DNA from: JARRJY01 sp050116415
GTDB taxonomy: Bacteria > Pseudomonadota > Gammaproteobacteria > UBA6429 > Thiohalophilaceae
Direction: 5' to 3'
Length of the DNA: 9,794 nt
Assembly: GCA_050116415.1 (NCBI GenBank)
Contig: JASFOS010000084.1
Coordinates: 1 to 9,794 of the forward strand
The notes under the pieces are model-generated. The model worked only from the letters and a program-made list of their open reading frames with translations, had not been told where the DNA came from and did no database searches. Position numbers and translations under genes: made by a program. The first letter of the stretch is position 1, and every line of letters begins with the position of its first letter. Positions 1 through 6,484 of this stretch are shown in pieces.

Positions 1-828
1 TGGTATTGTTATGGTTACATCCTCGCTTCAGGTAAAGCCGAGTCGGTTGCGTTACATGATTGCGATATCCTTACCTATAAGCGTGATATGCTGGCGAGAC
101 TGATGTACCCGGTGGCCAATCCCAATTTCAATTACGAATTTTGTAAAGGCTACTACGCGCGCACTACTGATACTGCATTAAATGGCAGGGTCAGCCGCTT
201 GCTGGTCACGCCATTGTTACGTGCGCTGAAAAAAATATTCGGTAGCATGGAATATCTCGAGTACCTGGACAGTTATCGTTACCCGTTGGCTGGCGAGTTT
301 TCCATGCGGGTCGATGCATTCAATGATATTCGTATCCCCAGTGACTGGGGGCTGGAAATTGGTGTGTTATCTGAAGTAAAGCGCAATTACTCAACCAACC
401 GTTTATGCCAGGTTGATATTACCGACCGCTATGATCACAAGCACCAGCCCATGTCACATGATAACCCTGAGGCAGGTTTGTCGAAAATGTGTCTGGATAT
501 CTCCAAGGCGATTTTCAGAAAGCTGGCGACAAATGGCATCGTGTTCAACCTGGAAACCTTTCGTACTATCAAGGCCACCTATTACCGTATTGCGCTGGAT
601 TTTATCGAAACCTATTACAATGACGCGATCATGAATGGTTTGCACATTGATCGGCACAGCGAGGAGCAGGCGGTTGAAATGTTTGCCAGGAATATCATGC
701 TGGCCGGTGATCATTTTCTTAACAATCCGATGGAAACGCCCTTCATCCCCAGCTGGAACAGGGTGGTCAGCGCCATCCCGGATATTCTAGAACGGCTCTA
801 CGAGGCCGTCGAGGAAGACAACAATTAA
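1..828 (+). CDS. GT81-like glycosyltransferase, probable glucosyl-3-phosphoglycerate synthase (5' end missing)
   Basis: The reading frame is open from base 1 to the TAA at 826-828, so the gene enters from the left and 275 C-terminal residues are present. GT81 enzymes are roughly 400 residues, so about the first third is probably outside the window. The visible part starts in the GT-A fold. LHDCDIL (fragment residues 18-24) carries a D-x-D metal/nucleotide-sugar motif. It is followed by CKGYYAR, YRYPLAGEF, WGLEIGVL and QVDITDRYDHKHQ, all of which I recognise from the glucosyl-3-phosphoglycerate synthase family. The expected reaction transfers glucose from an NDP-glucose donor to 3-phosphoglycerate, the first step of glucosylglycerate synthesis in the cytoplasm. 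The convergent neighbour is a phosphorylase that could degrade the same solute. A related mannosyl or other glycosyl specificity cannot be excluded. The family call is fairly safe; the substrate is inferred. Confidence 0.8.
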   Translation, partial: WYCYGYILASGKAESVALHDCDILTYKRDMLARLMYPVANPNFNYEFCKGYYARTTDTALNGRVSRLLVTPLLRALKKIFGSMEYLEYLDSYRYPLAGEFSMRVDAFNDIRIPSDWGLEIGVLSEVKRNYSTNRLCQVDITDRYDHKHQPMSHDNPEAGLSKMCLDISKAIFRKLATNGIVFNLETFRTIKATYYRIALDFIETYYNDAIMNGLHIDRHSEEQAVEMFARNIMLAGDHFLNNPMETPFIPSWNRVVSAIPDILERLYEAVEEDNN

Positions 829-2600
829 CTATCTTTACGCATTTCTACCAGCCACATGAACTGGTAAGGTTGCAGCGTTATCCCGGGGAGAATGGTTTGC
901 AGCGGTTGCATAGAGATAAGATCATACCAGTCAGCCAGGTCGCTCAGGTCCGGGCGATCCTTGAGCGTGATTTGCTGAGGCACGGCTGTTACATTAAAAA
1001 TCGCGAAAAGCTTTTGGTTACCCGGCTGGTCAGTTCTTAGCAGGGAAAATATACTGTCATTGATATCAATAATTTCCTGACCGCAGTCTGGATGGAAACA
1101 GGCCTGGTTTTTTCTTATGGATATAATCCGTTTCAGTTCATTAAACACTTCATAATTTGGCGTGTTATGGCTTTCCAGTAAAGTCTGTAGTTCATCGTGG
1201 AGCCATTTCTTACGGTTAATGGAACGGGTACGCCCGCTTAGTTCGACGCTGTGTAAATCATTGGGTGTGGCCAGCAGGCTATGTATATAAAAAGCAGGGA
1301 TACCCTGCATGGCAAGCATAATTGCCTGGCTACAAATGAAACGATTGACCTGCCATTGATCAATATTGCGACGGGTGCCCTGCATGGCGTCGAATAACGA
1401 AATATTGATTTCATAGGGACTATCCTTGCCGTCCGGGTTGGCTTTCATGCTGACAAAACCACCAAAGCGTTGCATGCATTCGATCAGGTCTTCAATTTCA
1501 TGTTCTGGCAATATGCCTTCAAGCGCGCGTAGTCCAATGCCATCATGGGACGCGGTAAAGTTCAGATAACTGCATTCTTTGGGCAATTCGGGCAACTCGG
1601 CGGCCCATTGTGTCAGGTACTTCGCGGTGCCCCGGTTAAGCGCGTGTAAAACCAGCGGCGGTAAACTGAATTGATAGACCATGTGCGCTTCATCACCATC
1701 ACCAAAATAACTGAGGTTTTCTTCGTGTGGCACATTGGTTTCCGTGATCAGAATACAGTCAGGTGCGACATGGTTGATAATGTCGCGCAGTAATTTGACG
1801 ACTTCGTGAGTTTCATCAAGATGAATACAGTTGGTGCCTAATTTTTTCCACAGGAAGGCTATCGCATCGAGTCGAATCAGGCGTGCACCGTTGGCAATGT
1901 AATAAAGCAGGATGTCAATAAATTCAATTAATACATCAGGGTTGCAAAAATTCAGGTCAATCTGGTCCTCGCTGAAGGTGGCCCAGACATGGCACATACC
2001 TCGATGCGTGTTGACCGGAACCAGTAACGGTGTGTTACGTGGCCGGGTTACCAGGCTGACATCGGTATCGGCGGGTAGTTCAATAAAATAGTCTCGTGCC
2101 GGGTATTGGTTGGCCACATAGTCATAAAACCACAGGCTATCCCTGGAAACATGGTTGATCACCAGGTCGACCATTAACCTGAACTTGTTGGCAATACGGT
2201 TGATATCTTCCCAGTCACCCAGTTCCGGGTTGATAACACGGTAATCAATCACCGAAAAGCCATCATCCGAGCTGTGCGGGAAAAAGGGTAAGATATGTAC
2301 GCTGTTGATCGTTTCGGTCAGGTGCGTGTCGAGAAAGTGAAACAGGGTTTGCAGTGGTTTGCGGTTATTTTCAACCAGGCTGTCACCATAGGTGATGAGC
2401 AGGATATCCTGTTCACTCCAGACTTCTTCCGCTTCCTGCAGGGCAAACGGGATATATTTCTCAATGACATGCAATACCCGGGTTGCGATTTCAGGGTACT
2501 GGTCGGGATAGATATTGCTTAAGTGGTCTTCGATGTCACTTAACAGGGCGGGTTCGTCGAGTTGTGTATTCATAGGGTTCTTTAAATTTAAGCCGGACAC
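825..2600 (-). CDS. GH13 family phosphorylase: glucosylglycerate or sucrose phosphorylase
   Basis: This 591-residue protein has the (beta/alpha)8 alpha-amylase fold of the sucrose phosphorylase subfamily (GH13_18). ITYGDSL lies at 69-75, VDLVINH at 144-150, TRPRNTP at 185-191 and WATFSEDQIDLNF at 206-218. The catalytic triad is complete: nucleophile D245 in RLDAIAF, acid/base E287 in ITETN, and D353 in ASHDG. These enzymes use phosphate to split a glucoside into alpha-glucose-1-phosphate and the acceptor in the cytoplasm. Sucrose, glucosylglycerate and related acceptors are all used within the subfamily. The neighbouring GT81-like gene favours glucosylglycerate, which is an inference from context. 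The GTG at 2600 has AAGAG about 7 nt upstream. An ATG at 2573, giving 582 residues, is an alternative start. The stop codon overlaps that of the convergent glycosyltransferase by 4 bp. Confidence 0.85.
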   Translation of the reverse strand: MSGLNLKNPMNTQLDEPALLSDIEDHLSNIYPDQYPEIATRVLHVIEKYIPFALQEAEEVWSEQDILLITYGDSLVENNRKPLQTLFHFLDTHLTETINSVHILPFFPHSSDDGFSVIDYRVINPELGDWEDINRIANKFRLMVDLVINHVSRDSLWFYDYVANQYPARDYFIELPADTDVSLVTRPRNTPLLVPVNTHRGMCHVWATFSEDQIDLNFCNPDVLIEFIDILLYYIANGARLIRLDAIAFLWKKLGTNCIHLDETHEVVKLLRDIINHVAPDCILITETNVPHEENLSYFGDGDEAHMVYQFSLPPLVLHALNRGTAKYLTQWAAELPELPKECSYLNFTASHDGIGLRALEGILPEHEIEDLIECMQRFGGFVSMKANPDGKDSPYEINISLFDAMQGTRRNIDQWQVNRFICSQAIMLAMQGIPAFYIHSLLATPNDLHSVELSGRTRSINRKKWLHDELQTLLESHNTPNYEVFNELKRIISIRKNQACFHPDCGQEIIDINDSIFSLLRTDQPGNQKLFAIFNVTAVPQQITLKDRPDLSDLADWYDLISMQPLQTILPGITLQPYQFMWLVEMRKDS

Positions 2601-2887
2601 TGTTTTACTCTTGTCTATGGCCAGGCTAAAAGCAAGGCATGGCGCACAAATTCAGTGCGGGACAGGCCCGTTGCACAATCCTGGTACAGGAATTCTATTG
2701 AAGTAACCCTGTTAATCGCGTATTTTAGCCACGGCTAGCCTTTACGATACGCCTGCATTTCTCATACCAGATAGGAAGAGCGGTTGTGCTTCACGACGTG
2801 GCATGAATGCTGCAGCAGTCATGGGAAAGCTAATTTGTTGATTTGCACAACAGCGACGTTGAGAAAGTAATGTGATGGAGAAGTTTT
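2601..2887. other. Divergent intergenic region between the GH13 gene and galU
   Basis: This 287-bp stretch separates two divergent genes, so both promoters should lie here. I see no convincing small gene, tRNA or terminator. A short inverted repeat, CCTG-GTA-CAGG, sits at 2680-2690. Only weak sigma70-like hexamer pairs are visible; the one closest to galU is listed separately. Confidence 0.6.
2843..2871 (+). promoter_or_regulatory. Weak candidate promoter of galU
   Basis: TTGCAC (2843-2848) and AGTAAT (2866-2871) are separated by 17 bp and would start transcription near 2878, just ahead of galU. Both hexamers match the sigma70 consensus poorly (3/6 and 4/6). That predicted start would also fall inside the GGAG ribosome site at 2877-2880, which argues against it. 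The true promoter may lie further upstream. Confidence 0.2.
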
Positions 2888-3709
2888 ATGATTAAGAAAT
2901 GCCTGTTTCCTGTTGCCGGTTATGGGACACGGTTTTTACCTGCGACCAAGTCCATGCCCAAGGAAATGCTGCCGATCGTGGATAAGCCGCTGATCCAGTA
3001 CGGTGTTGAAGAAGCCTCCGCGGCGGGAATTACCGACATGGCATTTGTCACCGGGCGGGGCAAGCGGGCCATCCCGGATCATTTTGATATCAGTTATGAG
3101 CTGGAAAATGAAATTTCCGGTACCGGCAAGGAGAAAAAGCTCGCGCAAATCCGTGAGCTGATCGAGAAATGTACCTTCACCTATACCCGGCAGAAACAGA
3201 TGAAAGGACTCGGTCACGCTATTTTGACCGGGGAAACCCTGATCGGCAATCAGCCGTTCGGCGTGGTGCTGGCCGATGACCTCTGCTTGAACGACGATGT
3301 CGGCGTACTGCAGCAAATGGTACAGTTGTATGAACAGTTCAGGTGTTCGATTATTGCCATCCAGGAAGTGCCCATGGAGGAAGTCCACAAGTACGGGGTG
3401 ATCAGTGGCGAAATGGTCAATGACAATATCTACCGGGTGATGGATATGGTGGAAAAGCCCGATCAGGACAAGGCGCCCAGTAACCTGGCGGTAATTGGCC
3501 GCTACATACTGACCCCGGATATCTTCAATTATCTGCGTGACACGCCACCAGGTAAAAACGGTGAAATCCAGTTAACCGATGCCCTGATGGCGCAGGCCAA
3601 GGCGGGCTGCGTGATGGCCTACAAGTTCAAGGGCAAGCGCTTCGATTGTGGCAGTATCGAGGGCTTCGTCGAGGCCACCAACTATTACTATGAAAACTTC
3701 TACAAGTAG
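2888..3709 (+). CDS. galU: UTP-glucose-1-phosphate uridylyltransferase
   Basis: GalU makes UDP-glucose and pyrophosphate from UTP and glucose-1-phosphate in the cytoplasm, supplying cell-envelope polysaccharides and other glucosyl transfers. The 273-residue length fits the bacterial family. The N-terminal nucleotide-binding loop runs from FPVAGYGTRFLP (residues 7-18) to KSMPKEMLP (21-29). It is followed by GLGHAI (107-112), VLADDL with the metal-binding aspartate region (127-132), VEKP (188-191), GEIQLTDAL (225-233) and FDCGS (252-256). The ATG at 2888 follows GGAGAAG with GGAG at 2877-2880, a clear ribosome site. The gene is alone on its strand and ends 25 bp before a strong two-way terminator. 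Its substrate would be the product of the upstream phosphorylase and of AlgC further right, but a regulatory link is only an inference. Confidence 0.96.
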   Translation: MIKKCLFPVAGYGTRFLPATKSMPKEMLPIVDKPLIQYGVEEASAAGITDMAFVTGRGKRAIPDHFDISYELENEISGTGKEKKLAQIRELIEKCTFTYTRQKQMKGLGHAILTGETLIGNQPFGVVLADDLCLNDDVGVLQQMVQLYEQFRCSIIAIQEVPMEEVHKYGVISGEMVNDNIYRVMDMVEKPDQDKAPSNLAVIGRYILTPDIFNYLRDTPPGKNGEIQLTDALMAQAKAGCVMAYKFKGKRFDCGSIEGFVEATNYYYENFYK

Positions 3710-3734
3710 TGATTGTTGGTGAGCCACAGCTAAT

Positions 3735-3761
3735 AAAAAACCCGCCTCAGGCGGGTTTTTT
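3735..3761. terminator. Bidirectional rho-independent terminator between galU and rpmG
   Basis: AAAAAACCCGCC (3735-3746) and GGCGGGTTTTTT (3750-3761) are perfect reverse complements around a 3-base loop. The GC core is followed by a run of T on either strand. It can therefore end both the galU transcript (+) and the converging rpmB-rpmG transcript (-). Confidence 0.93.
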
Positions 3762-3784
3762 ATATTTTGCAAACCAGGGAAAGC

Positions 3785-3940
3785 TTATTTGATTTTTGCT
3801 TCCTTGTAGATCACATGCTTGCGAACCACGGGATCATATTTCTTGATCTCCATCTTGTCAGGCATGTTACGTTTGTTCTTGGTGGTGGTGTAGTAGTGGC
3901 CAGTGCCTTCACTGGATACCAGTTTAATCTTGTCACGCAT
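3785..3940 (-). CDS. rpmG: 50S ribosomal protein L33
   Basis: A 51-residue gene translated from the complement. It begins MRDKIKLVSSEGTGHYYTTT and ends VIYKEAKIK, closely matching E. coli L33, which has a few more N-terminal residues. L33 is a small protein of the large ribosomal subunit near the E site. An in-frame TAA lies two codons before the ATG, which fixes the start. AAGGAGA (complement of 3947-3953) is a near-perfect ribosome site. The protein has no cysteine, so it is the zinc-free form. It is the second gene of the rpmB-rpmG operon: the rpmB stop codon overlaps its ribosome site and only 11 bp separate the genes, so translation is probably coupled. Confidence 0.97.
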   Translation of the reverse strand: MRDKIKLVSSEGTGHYYTTTKNKRNMPDKMEIKKYDPVVRKHVIYKEAKIK

Positions 3941-3951
3941 GGGTTATCTCC

Positions 3952-4188
3952 TTACACCTTCTCACCGCGGGCACGCAGCTCGGCCAGCACAGTGTCAATG
4001 CCTTTCTTGTCGATGATGCGCATACCTTTGGAACTGACACGCAGGCGGACAAAACGTTGTTCAGCTTCCACCCAGAAACGGTGGGTATGCAGGTTCGGCA
4101 AAAAGCGACGGCGCGTCTTGTTATGCGCGTGGGATACGTTGTTTCCCGTCATGGGGCGCTTGCCGGTTACTTGGCAGACTCTCGACAT
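3952..4188 (-). CDS. rpmB: 50S ribosomal protein L28
   Basis: This 78-residue protein has the same length as E. coli L28. It starts MSRVCQVTGKRPMTGNN, continues with RRRFLPNLHTHRFW (residues 26-39), and ends KGIDTVLAELRARGEKV. L28 is a basic protein of the large ribosomal subunit. The ATG follows GGAGAA with a 7-nt spacer. It is the first gene of a two-gene operon with rpmG, and a good promoter lies about 50 bp upstream. Of the four Cys positions that make a zinc ribbon in some L28 proteins, only C5 is present, so this is a zinc-free form, as in E. coli. Confidence 0.97.
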   Translation of the reverse strand: MSRVCQVTGKRPMTGNNVSHAHNKTRRRFLPNLHTHRFWVEAEQRFVRLRVSSKGMRIIDKKGIDTVLAELRARGEKV

Positions 4189-4241
4189 TGTTCGTTCTCC
4201 AGATTCTGGCTATCTCGACCAGTCACAGTAAAAGAGCGCGA

Positions 4242-4270
4242 ATTTTACGCAGATCGGCGCCAGGTTACAA
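4242..4270 (-). promoter_or_regulatory. sigma70 promoter of the rpmB-rpmG operon
   Basis: Read on the minus strand, TTGTAA (complement of 4265-4270) is followed after exactly 17 bp by TAAAAT (complement of 4242-4247), which matches 5 of 6 bases of the -10 consensus. Transcription would start near 4235, leaving a leader of about 47 nt before rpmB. The bases just after the -10 read TCGCGCTC. Such a GC-rich discriminator is typical of stringently controlled ribosomal promoters; the regulation is inferred. Confidence 0.65.
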
Positions 4271-4307
4271 GGGCGAATTCCCGTGATCGGGAAATTTTGC
4301 CCTTTTT
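4271..4307. terminator. Imperfect hairpin between radC and the rpmB promoter
   Basis: TTCCCG (4278-4283) pairs with CGGGAA (4288-4293) around a TGAT loop. An outer GGGC (4271-4274) pairs with GCCC (4299-4302) across a bulged AT-rich middle. On the plus strand it is followed by TTTTT (4303-4307). On the minus strand, the direction of radC transcription, it is preceded by AAAAA and followed only by TTGTAA, which is the rpmB -35 box. It may end radC transcripts weakly or block antisense readthrough. Confidence 0.4.
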
Positions 4308-4313
4308 GAGCCA

Positions 4314-4988
4314 CTAAATCAGGCCACGCTCGGCCAGGGTGGTGCTTTCACCGTCGCCGATCACCACGTGATCCAGCACCCGTACATCGATCAGGGCGAG
4401 GGCCTCCTGCAGGCGCTCGGTCAACTTGATATCCGCCTGGCTGGGCTCGGCGACACCCGACGGGTGGTTGTGGGCCAGGATCACGGCTGCGGCATTATGC
4501 GCCAGGCAGCGTTTTACCACCTCCCTGGGGTGTACCGAGGTGCCATTAATGGTGCCATGGAACAGTTCCTGGTAGACAATCACCCGGTGCCGGTTATCCA
4601 GGAACAGGCAGGCAAATACCTCGTGCGGGTAGTCACGCAGGCGCGCCATTAGGTAACGGCGGGTAGCGTTGGGGTCAGTGAGCACGTCAGTGCGTTCCAG
4701 GGTTTCGGCCATGTGGCGGCGACTCAATTCCAGTACCGCCTGGAGCTGGGCATACTTGGCCATACCAAGCCCGGGTTGCTGGCAAATCTGTTGCTGGCTG
4801 GCGTCCATCAGGCCGCGCAGCCCGTCAAAGCTGTTGAGTAGCTTACGGCCAAGATCGACCGCGCTGTGCTGCTGGGTGCCGGTGCGCAGAAAGATGGCCA
4901 GCAATTCCGCATCAGACAGTGCGGCAGGACCTCGAGCAAGCAGTTTTTCACGGGGACGTTCGGCTTCCGGCCAATCACGAATGGGCAT
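4314..4988 (-). CDS. radC: RadC family JAB/MPN-domain protein
   Basis: This 224-residue protein matches the usual RadC length (E. coli 222). Its N-terminal part (about residues 1-90) begins MPIRDWPEAERPREKLL and contains a helix-hairpin-helix-like segment around QQPGLG (71-76). The C-terminal JAB1/MPN metalloprotease-like domain carries E123 and the zinc motif HNHPSG (173-178) followed by EPSQAD, with D186. RadC was named for an E. coli repair phenotype that was later attributed to another gene, and its biochemical role remains unclear. I chose the ATG at 4988 because GGAGGT (complement of 4994-4999) lies five bases upstream. A start at 5012 would add eight residues and has no such site. radC next to rpmBG and coaBC is a common gammaproteobacterial arrangement. 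Confidence 0.94.
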   Translation of the reverse strand: MPIRDWPEAERPREKLLARGPAALSDAELLAIFLRTGTQQHSAVDLGRKLLNSFDGLRGLMDASQQQICQQPGLGMAKYAQLQAVLELSRRHMAETLERTDVLTDPNATRRYLMARLRDYPHEVFACLFLDNRHRVIVYQELFHGTINGTSVHPREVVKRCLAHNAAAVILAHNHPSGVAEPSQADIKLTERLQEALALIDVRVLDHVVIGDGESTTLAERGLI

Positions 4989-5096
4989 ATCTGACCTCCC
5001 TGTCAGCATCATGTGGATTAATGGCTACGGGCATGGTAAGTGATTTCTGCCCGGTTGGAAATCAGGCTTTTCTTACAGAGACCTGAGGGGATTTTT

Positions 5097-5105
5097 TGAT
5101 ACACT
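5097..5105 (+). promoter_or_regulatory. Candidate extended -10 element just upstream of coaBC
   Basis: TGATACACT has the TGn extension followed by a -10-like hexamer (TACACT, 4 of 6 consensus bases). Transcription would start near 5111-5113, only a few bases before the ATG at 5115. No good -35 is visible, which an extended -10 can tolerate. The nearest purine-rich stretch, GAGGGG at 5085-5090, is too far away to serve as a ribosome site. Confidence 0.4.
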
Positions 5106-5114
5106 CTAATATAT

Positions 5115-6377
5115 ATGGACAGGTTTCAGAACAAACACATTCTGCTGGGTGTCACCGGCAGCATTGCCGCTTACAAGGCCGGTGAGATCGTGCGTCGCCT
5201 GCGTGAAGCCGGTGCCGAAGTACGCGTGGTCATGACCGAGGGGGCCAATGCCTTCGTCACGCCGCTGACTTTCCAGGCGCTGTCCGGTTACCCGGTCTAC
5301 CAGGAGTTGCTGGACAACGAAGCCGAAGCCGGCATGGGGCACATTGAACTGTCACGCTGGGCGGATGCGATTTTAATCGCGCCCGCCAGTGCTGATTTCA
5401 TGGCCCGCCTGCGCCAGGGGCGAGCTGCCGATTTGCTGACCGCCATTTGCCTGGCCAGCAAGGTGCCATTGGCGCTGGCGCCGGCGATGAACGTCAACAT
5501 GTGGCAAGCTGCGGCGACCCAGGATAACGTGAAAACCCTGCAGCAACGCGGCATGGTGATGCTGGGCCCGGTTGAGGGTGAGCAGGCGTGTGGCGATGTG
5601 GGTAGCGGCCGCATGCTGGAACCGCTGGCTATCGTCGAGCAACTGGCCGAGCTGTTTGCTTCGGGCAGCCTGAGTGGCAAAACCGTGCTGGTCACCGCGG
5701 GGCCAACTCGTGAAGCCATCGACCCGGTACGCTACCTGAGCAACCATAGCTCGGGCAAAATGGGGTTTGCGCTGGCGCAGGCCGCCGCCGAAGCCGGTGC
5801 CAGGGTAATACTGGTGAGCGGCCCGGTACAGCTGGCCACGCAGCCCCACGTTGAACGTATTGATGTGATCAGCGCCCAGGACATGTTCGAAACGGTGATG
5901 AACCGAATCGGCGAAGTGGATATTTTTATTGCCGCCGCCGCCGTGGCCGATTATCGCCCGCTCAAGGTCGCCGATGACAAGGTTAAAAAGCAGCATGATA
6001 CAATGACCCTGAAGTTGGAGCGCACGCCCGATATTCTGGCAACGGTTAAACAGCATCACCCGGCTGTTTTCTGTGTCGGGTTTGCCGCTGAAACCAGTGA
6101 ACTGGAACACTACGCCAGGAGCAAGCTGAGTAACAAGGGTATCGAGATGGTTGCCGCCAACTGGGTGGGTGCCGCCGCCAGTGAAACGCAGGGTACCTTT
6201 GATAGCGATACCAATGCGTTAAAAGTATTCTGGGTTGATGGAGAAGCTGAACTGGCGGTCGCCAGCAAGTCACGTATTGCATGTGAATTATTACAACTGG
6301 TTGTGCCTTGCTATGAACGTTTCCTGAAGGGCAAGCTTGCGAATAAAGATAATGTCGTGACATTACAAAATAGATAA
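5115..6377 (+). CDS. coaBC: Bifunctional phosphopantothenoylcysteine decarboxylase / phosphopantothenate-cysteine ligase
   Basis: CoaBC catalyses two consecutive steps of coenzyme A synthesis in the cytoplasm. The CoaB half joins cysteine to 4'-phosphopantothenate using CTP, and the FMN-dependent CoaC half then decarboxylates the product. The 420-residue length fits the family (E. coli 406). The CoaC domain, about residues 1-185, shows GVTGSIAAYKA (12-22), the catalytic histidine H76 in HIELSRWAD, PAMNVNMW (123-130) and the active-site loop with C159 in ACGDVGSGRM. The CoaB domain, from about 190, shows VTAGPTREAIDPVRYLSN (193-210), HSSGKMG (211-217), AAAVADY (274-280) and the lysine motif DKVKK (288-292). 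The ATG at 5115 is the first start after an in-frame TGA at 5097, and it has no Shine-Dalgarno sequence within normal distance. It is divergent from radC and upstream of dut. Confidence 0.97.
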   Translation: MDRFQNKHILLGVTGSIAAYKAGEIVRRLREAGAEVRVVMTEGANAFVTPLTFQALSGYPVYQELLDNEAEAGMGHIELSRWADAILIAPASADFMARLRQGRAADLLTAICLASKVPLALAPAMNVNMWQAAATQDNVKTLQQRGMVMLGPVEGEQACGDVGSGRMLEPLAIVEQLAELFASGSLSGKTVLVTAGPTREAIDPVRYLSNHSSGKMGFALAQAAAEAGARVILVSGPVQLATQPHVERIDVISAQDMFETVMNRIGEVDIFIAAAAVADYRPLKVADDKVKKQHDTMTLKLERTPDILATVKQHHPAVFCVGFAAETSELEHYARSKLSNKGIEMVAANWVGAAASETQGTFDSDTNALKVFWVDGEAELAVASKSRIACELLQLVVPCYERFLKGKLANKDNVVTLQNR

Positions 6378-6379
6378 AC

Positions 6380-6392
6380 ACGGAAATTCCGT
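6380..6392. repeat. Perfect 13-bp palindrome after coaBC
   Basis: ACGGAA (6380-6385) and TTCCGT (6387-6392) are perfect inverted repeats around a single A, three bases after the coaBC stop. As RNA the loop is too small unless the inner pairs open. As DNA it could be a protein-binding half-site pair. I do not recognise the motif, and no U-run follows directly. Confidence 0.4.
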
Positions 6393-6430
6393 CATTGAAT
6401 CTTCTAATTAATACTGGCAAGGTCGGTAGC

Positions 6431-6460
6431 GGGTAACTTGTTACCTGTTTAAATTTTTTT
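6431..6460 (+). terminator. Possible coaBC terminator or dut operator
   Basis: GGTAAC (6432-6437), TT, GTTACC (6440-6445) form a perfect inverted repeat, extendable by a G-T pair. A broken T-rich tract follows (TTT at 6448-6450, then seven T at 6454-6460). The stem is short and only half GC, so termination would be weak. The same palindrome lies where a -35 box of the dut promoter would be expected, so it could equally be an operator. Confidence 0.4.
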
Positions 6461-6466
6461 AATTAT

Positions 6467-6472
6467 TATAAT
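6467..6472 (+). promoter_or_regulatory. Consensus -10 box (TATAAT) ahead of dut
   Basis: TATAAT is a perfect sigma70 -10 hexamer in an AT-rich stretch. The predicted transcription start, near 6479, would leave a leader of about six bases before the dut ATG at 6485. No good -35 is seen at 16-18 bp spacing (6444-6449 reads CCTGTT). The assignment therefore rests on the -10 alone. Confidence 0.45.
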
Positions 6473-6484
6473 CAGGCAATAATA

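Noticed and set aside
2936..3388. Antisense open frame of 150 codons inside galU
   Set aside because: galU motifs cover the same bases and the antisense translation resembles no protein family I know.
3767..4231. Plus-strand open frame of 154 codons across rpmG and rpmB
   Set aside because: It is antisense to two unmistakable ribosomal protein genes and starts inside the post-terminator region without a ribosome site.
4989..5012. Longer radC starting at 5012
   Set aside because: The GGAGGT ribosome site lies between 5012 and 4988 and serves the ATG at 4988, which also gives the usual family N-terminus.
4989..5114. LexA (SOS) box upstream of radC
   Set aside because: CTGT is present at 5000-5003 but no matching ACAG follows at the required eight-base spacing.
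5373..6110. Antisense open frame of 245 codons inside coaBC
   Set aside because: It lies wholly on the opposite strand of a clearly conserved gene, shows no family motif, and its low-complexity His/Arg/Gln-rich translation is typical of a shadow frame.
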